DNA from: Bacteroidota bacterium
Lineage (GTDB): Bacteria; Bacteroidota; Bacteroidia; Flavobacteriales; Flavobacteriaceae
Reading direction: 5' to 3'
Assembly (NCBI GenBank): GCA_024279425.1
Contig: JAJRRO010000020.1
Location: 124,001-188,000 of the forward strand
Length of the DNA stretch: 64,000 bases
In this document: positions 63,154 to 64,000 of the stretch, in pieces
Position numbering within the stretch: position 1 is the stretch's first letter
How the letters are laid out: every line of letters begins with the position of its first letter
Notes under the pieces: generated by a model
The model's input: the letters and a program-made list of their open reading frames with translations, nothing else
Database searches by the model: none
What the model was told of the DNA's origin: nothing
Program-made: the position numbers and the translations under genes

Positions 63154-64000
63154 ATGAAGTATCGAATTCTTATCACTATCCTATTGGCCTTTTATTTGGC
63201 GATGTCATCTTATAAGGACACCCAAAAGAATCAAGAAAAAGAGATTGCAAACACCATGAAAGATGCCAATCTAACCTATGCAGTGTATACCCCCAATTCC
63301 ACTGATCGTGAAATTTCCCGTTCAGCCTATGCCGATAAATTATACGGATTTTGGTTGGCACAATGTATTGCCAACTGGACCGGACTGGTAACCGAAATGG
63401 ATAAAGTCGGAAATATTGGGGAGACAAAGACTGGCGATTTTTATACGAGAGAAGATTGGGGAACGCCAGACCTACCCAATATTTGGTCAGAGGGAGTTCC
63501 AAGCGACCTGTCTGAAAACATCGATTTTGTTTTTAGGGGTGAAGATGAAATTTGGGGAGCTGATGATGATACCGATATTGAATATATGTACCAGCATCTA
63601 TTGTATACCAATAAGACCAGTATGTTGACTGGGGAACAAATACGAGAAGGTTGGATAAAGCATTTAAAGCACGAAGAAGAAAATTTCTTATGAGTAGCGA
63701 ACCAAAAGGCGCTCGATAAAATGCTTGAAGGCGTAGTACCCCCTGCAACGAGTGACCCTATGATTACCAAGGACAGCATCTATGATAATTACCACGAAAT
63801 GATTGACGCCCAGTTAACCACAGAAATTTTCGGATTCTTTGCGCCTTCGCGTCCAGATGTTGCCCTAAAAATGGCAAAGATGCCCATTCAGACCACGGCT
63901 AGGGAAAATGCGCAATGGATATCGGAATTTTATGTTATCATGTATTCATTGGCTTCCTATGTCGATCAAACCCTTTCCAAGAAAGAACAGACCCAATGGA
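63154..64000 (+). pseudogene. ADP-ribosylglycohydrolase-family gene with internal TGA (runs off right edge)
   Basis: From ATG 63154 a signal peptide (RILITILLAFYLAMSS), then AYADKLYGFWLAQCIANWTGLVTEMDK, GDFYTREDWGTPDLPNIW, and EIWGADDDTDIEYMYQHLL with metal Asp residues of the family. At 63691 a TGA stands where relatives have Trp (EENFL-stop-VANQKALDKML). The same frame then stays open to 64000 with family-like sequence (IDAQLTTEIFGFFAPSRPD, ARENAQWISEFY). One base change (TGG to TGA) explains the break. It may be a true nonsense mutation or an error. Such proteins cleave ribosyl bonds, consistent with the ribokinase next door. Confidence 0.8.

Noticed and set aside
63691-63693. TGA read as Trp or selenocysteine
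   Set aside because: Many genes in the window end normally at TGA, and no selenocysteine machinery or structure is evident.
1-64000. tRNA or rRNA genes
   Set aside because: No T-arm-like GGTTCGA/AATCC pattern or rRNA-like stretch was found in the gaps by eye; a tRNA scan would settle it.

Overview
The window looks like a chromosome segment from a marine-type member of the Flavobacteriaceae (Bacteroidota). The evidence is low-to-moderate GC, Bacteroidota-type -7 boxes (TAnnTTTG), many short lipoproteins with a hydrophobic stretch followed by a Cys, DUF3078, DUF2480 and DUF5916 families, a fused HemC-HemD, and a SUF operon with sufT and DUF2480. No rRNA, tRNA, CRISPR array or phage was seen.

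Layout. 0-8 kb: a large secreted Asp-box (sortilin-like) protein running off the left edge, a cyclase lipoprotein, an ECF42-type sigma factor with its YCII/DGPF partner, and a secreted CBM9/DUF5916 protein. Two copies of a 72-bp repeat lie upstream of three of these genes. 8-9.9 kb: a decay zone with remnants of an acyltransferase and an Ada-type repair gene, then DUF1203. 10-16 kb: lactonase, MATE pump, ferrochelatase, then an AT-rich stretch with an MBL-fold protein, a GNAT stub and DUF2971. 16-31 kb: a DUF1460 amidase, an AraC regulator divergent from a long heme operon (hemA, hemCD, hemE, ..., hemF, ..., hemB), then a serine hydrolase, a CNNM/CBS membrane protein and ogt. 31-35 kb: DEDD exonuclease, EEP nuclease, HflX. 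35-45 kb: a leftward SUF iron-sulfur block (sufA, B, C, D, S, an interrupted M43 protease, a small secreted protein, sufE, sufT, DUF2480, DUF3078). 45-58.5 kb: two propeller lipoproteins, a Tat-exported Gfo/Idh/MocA oxidoreductase, thiL, BrnQ, an AlkC-like repair protein with a VOC protein, aminopeptidase P, and a second Asp-box protein. 59-64 kb: ThuA, then a LacI-controlled transporter-ribokinase-ADP-ribosylglycohydrolase set that probably handles ribosyl compounds.

The most striking feature is in the heme operon. An apparently intact REP-associated tyrosine (Y1/HUH) transposase is fused in frame to the N-terminus of coproporphyrinogen III oxidase (HemF). The usual HemF start Met is replaced by Ile, and a decayed copy of the transposase's probable REP palindrome is translated as part of the linker. 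Five more copies of this 33-bp palindrome (two 16-bp arms around one base) sit in other intergenic gaps of the same operon and nowhere else noticed in the window. A second copy of the hemF tail with its palindrome lies beyond the neighbouring lipoprotein gene. This suggests a RAYT/REP system that has colonised an essential biosynthetic operon and been domesticated into, or trapped on, an essential enzyme.

Several genes are broken: an alpha/beta hydrolase tail, ada, an acyltransferase, a four-helix bundle gene, an M43 protease (one-base change in a run of seven G/C), a small membrane protein, and the ADP-ribosylglycohydrolase (internal TGA where Trp is expected). Gene functions are assigned from recognised motifs only; no database search was run.
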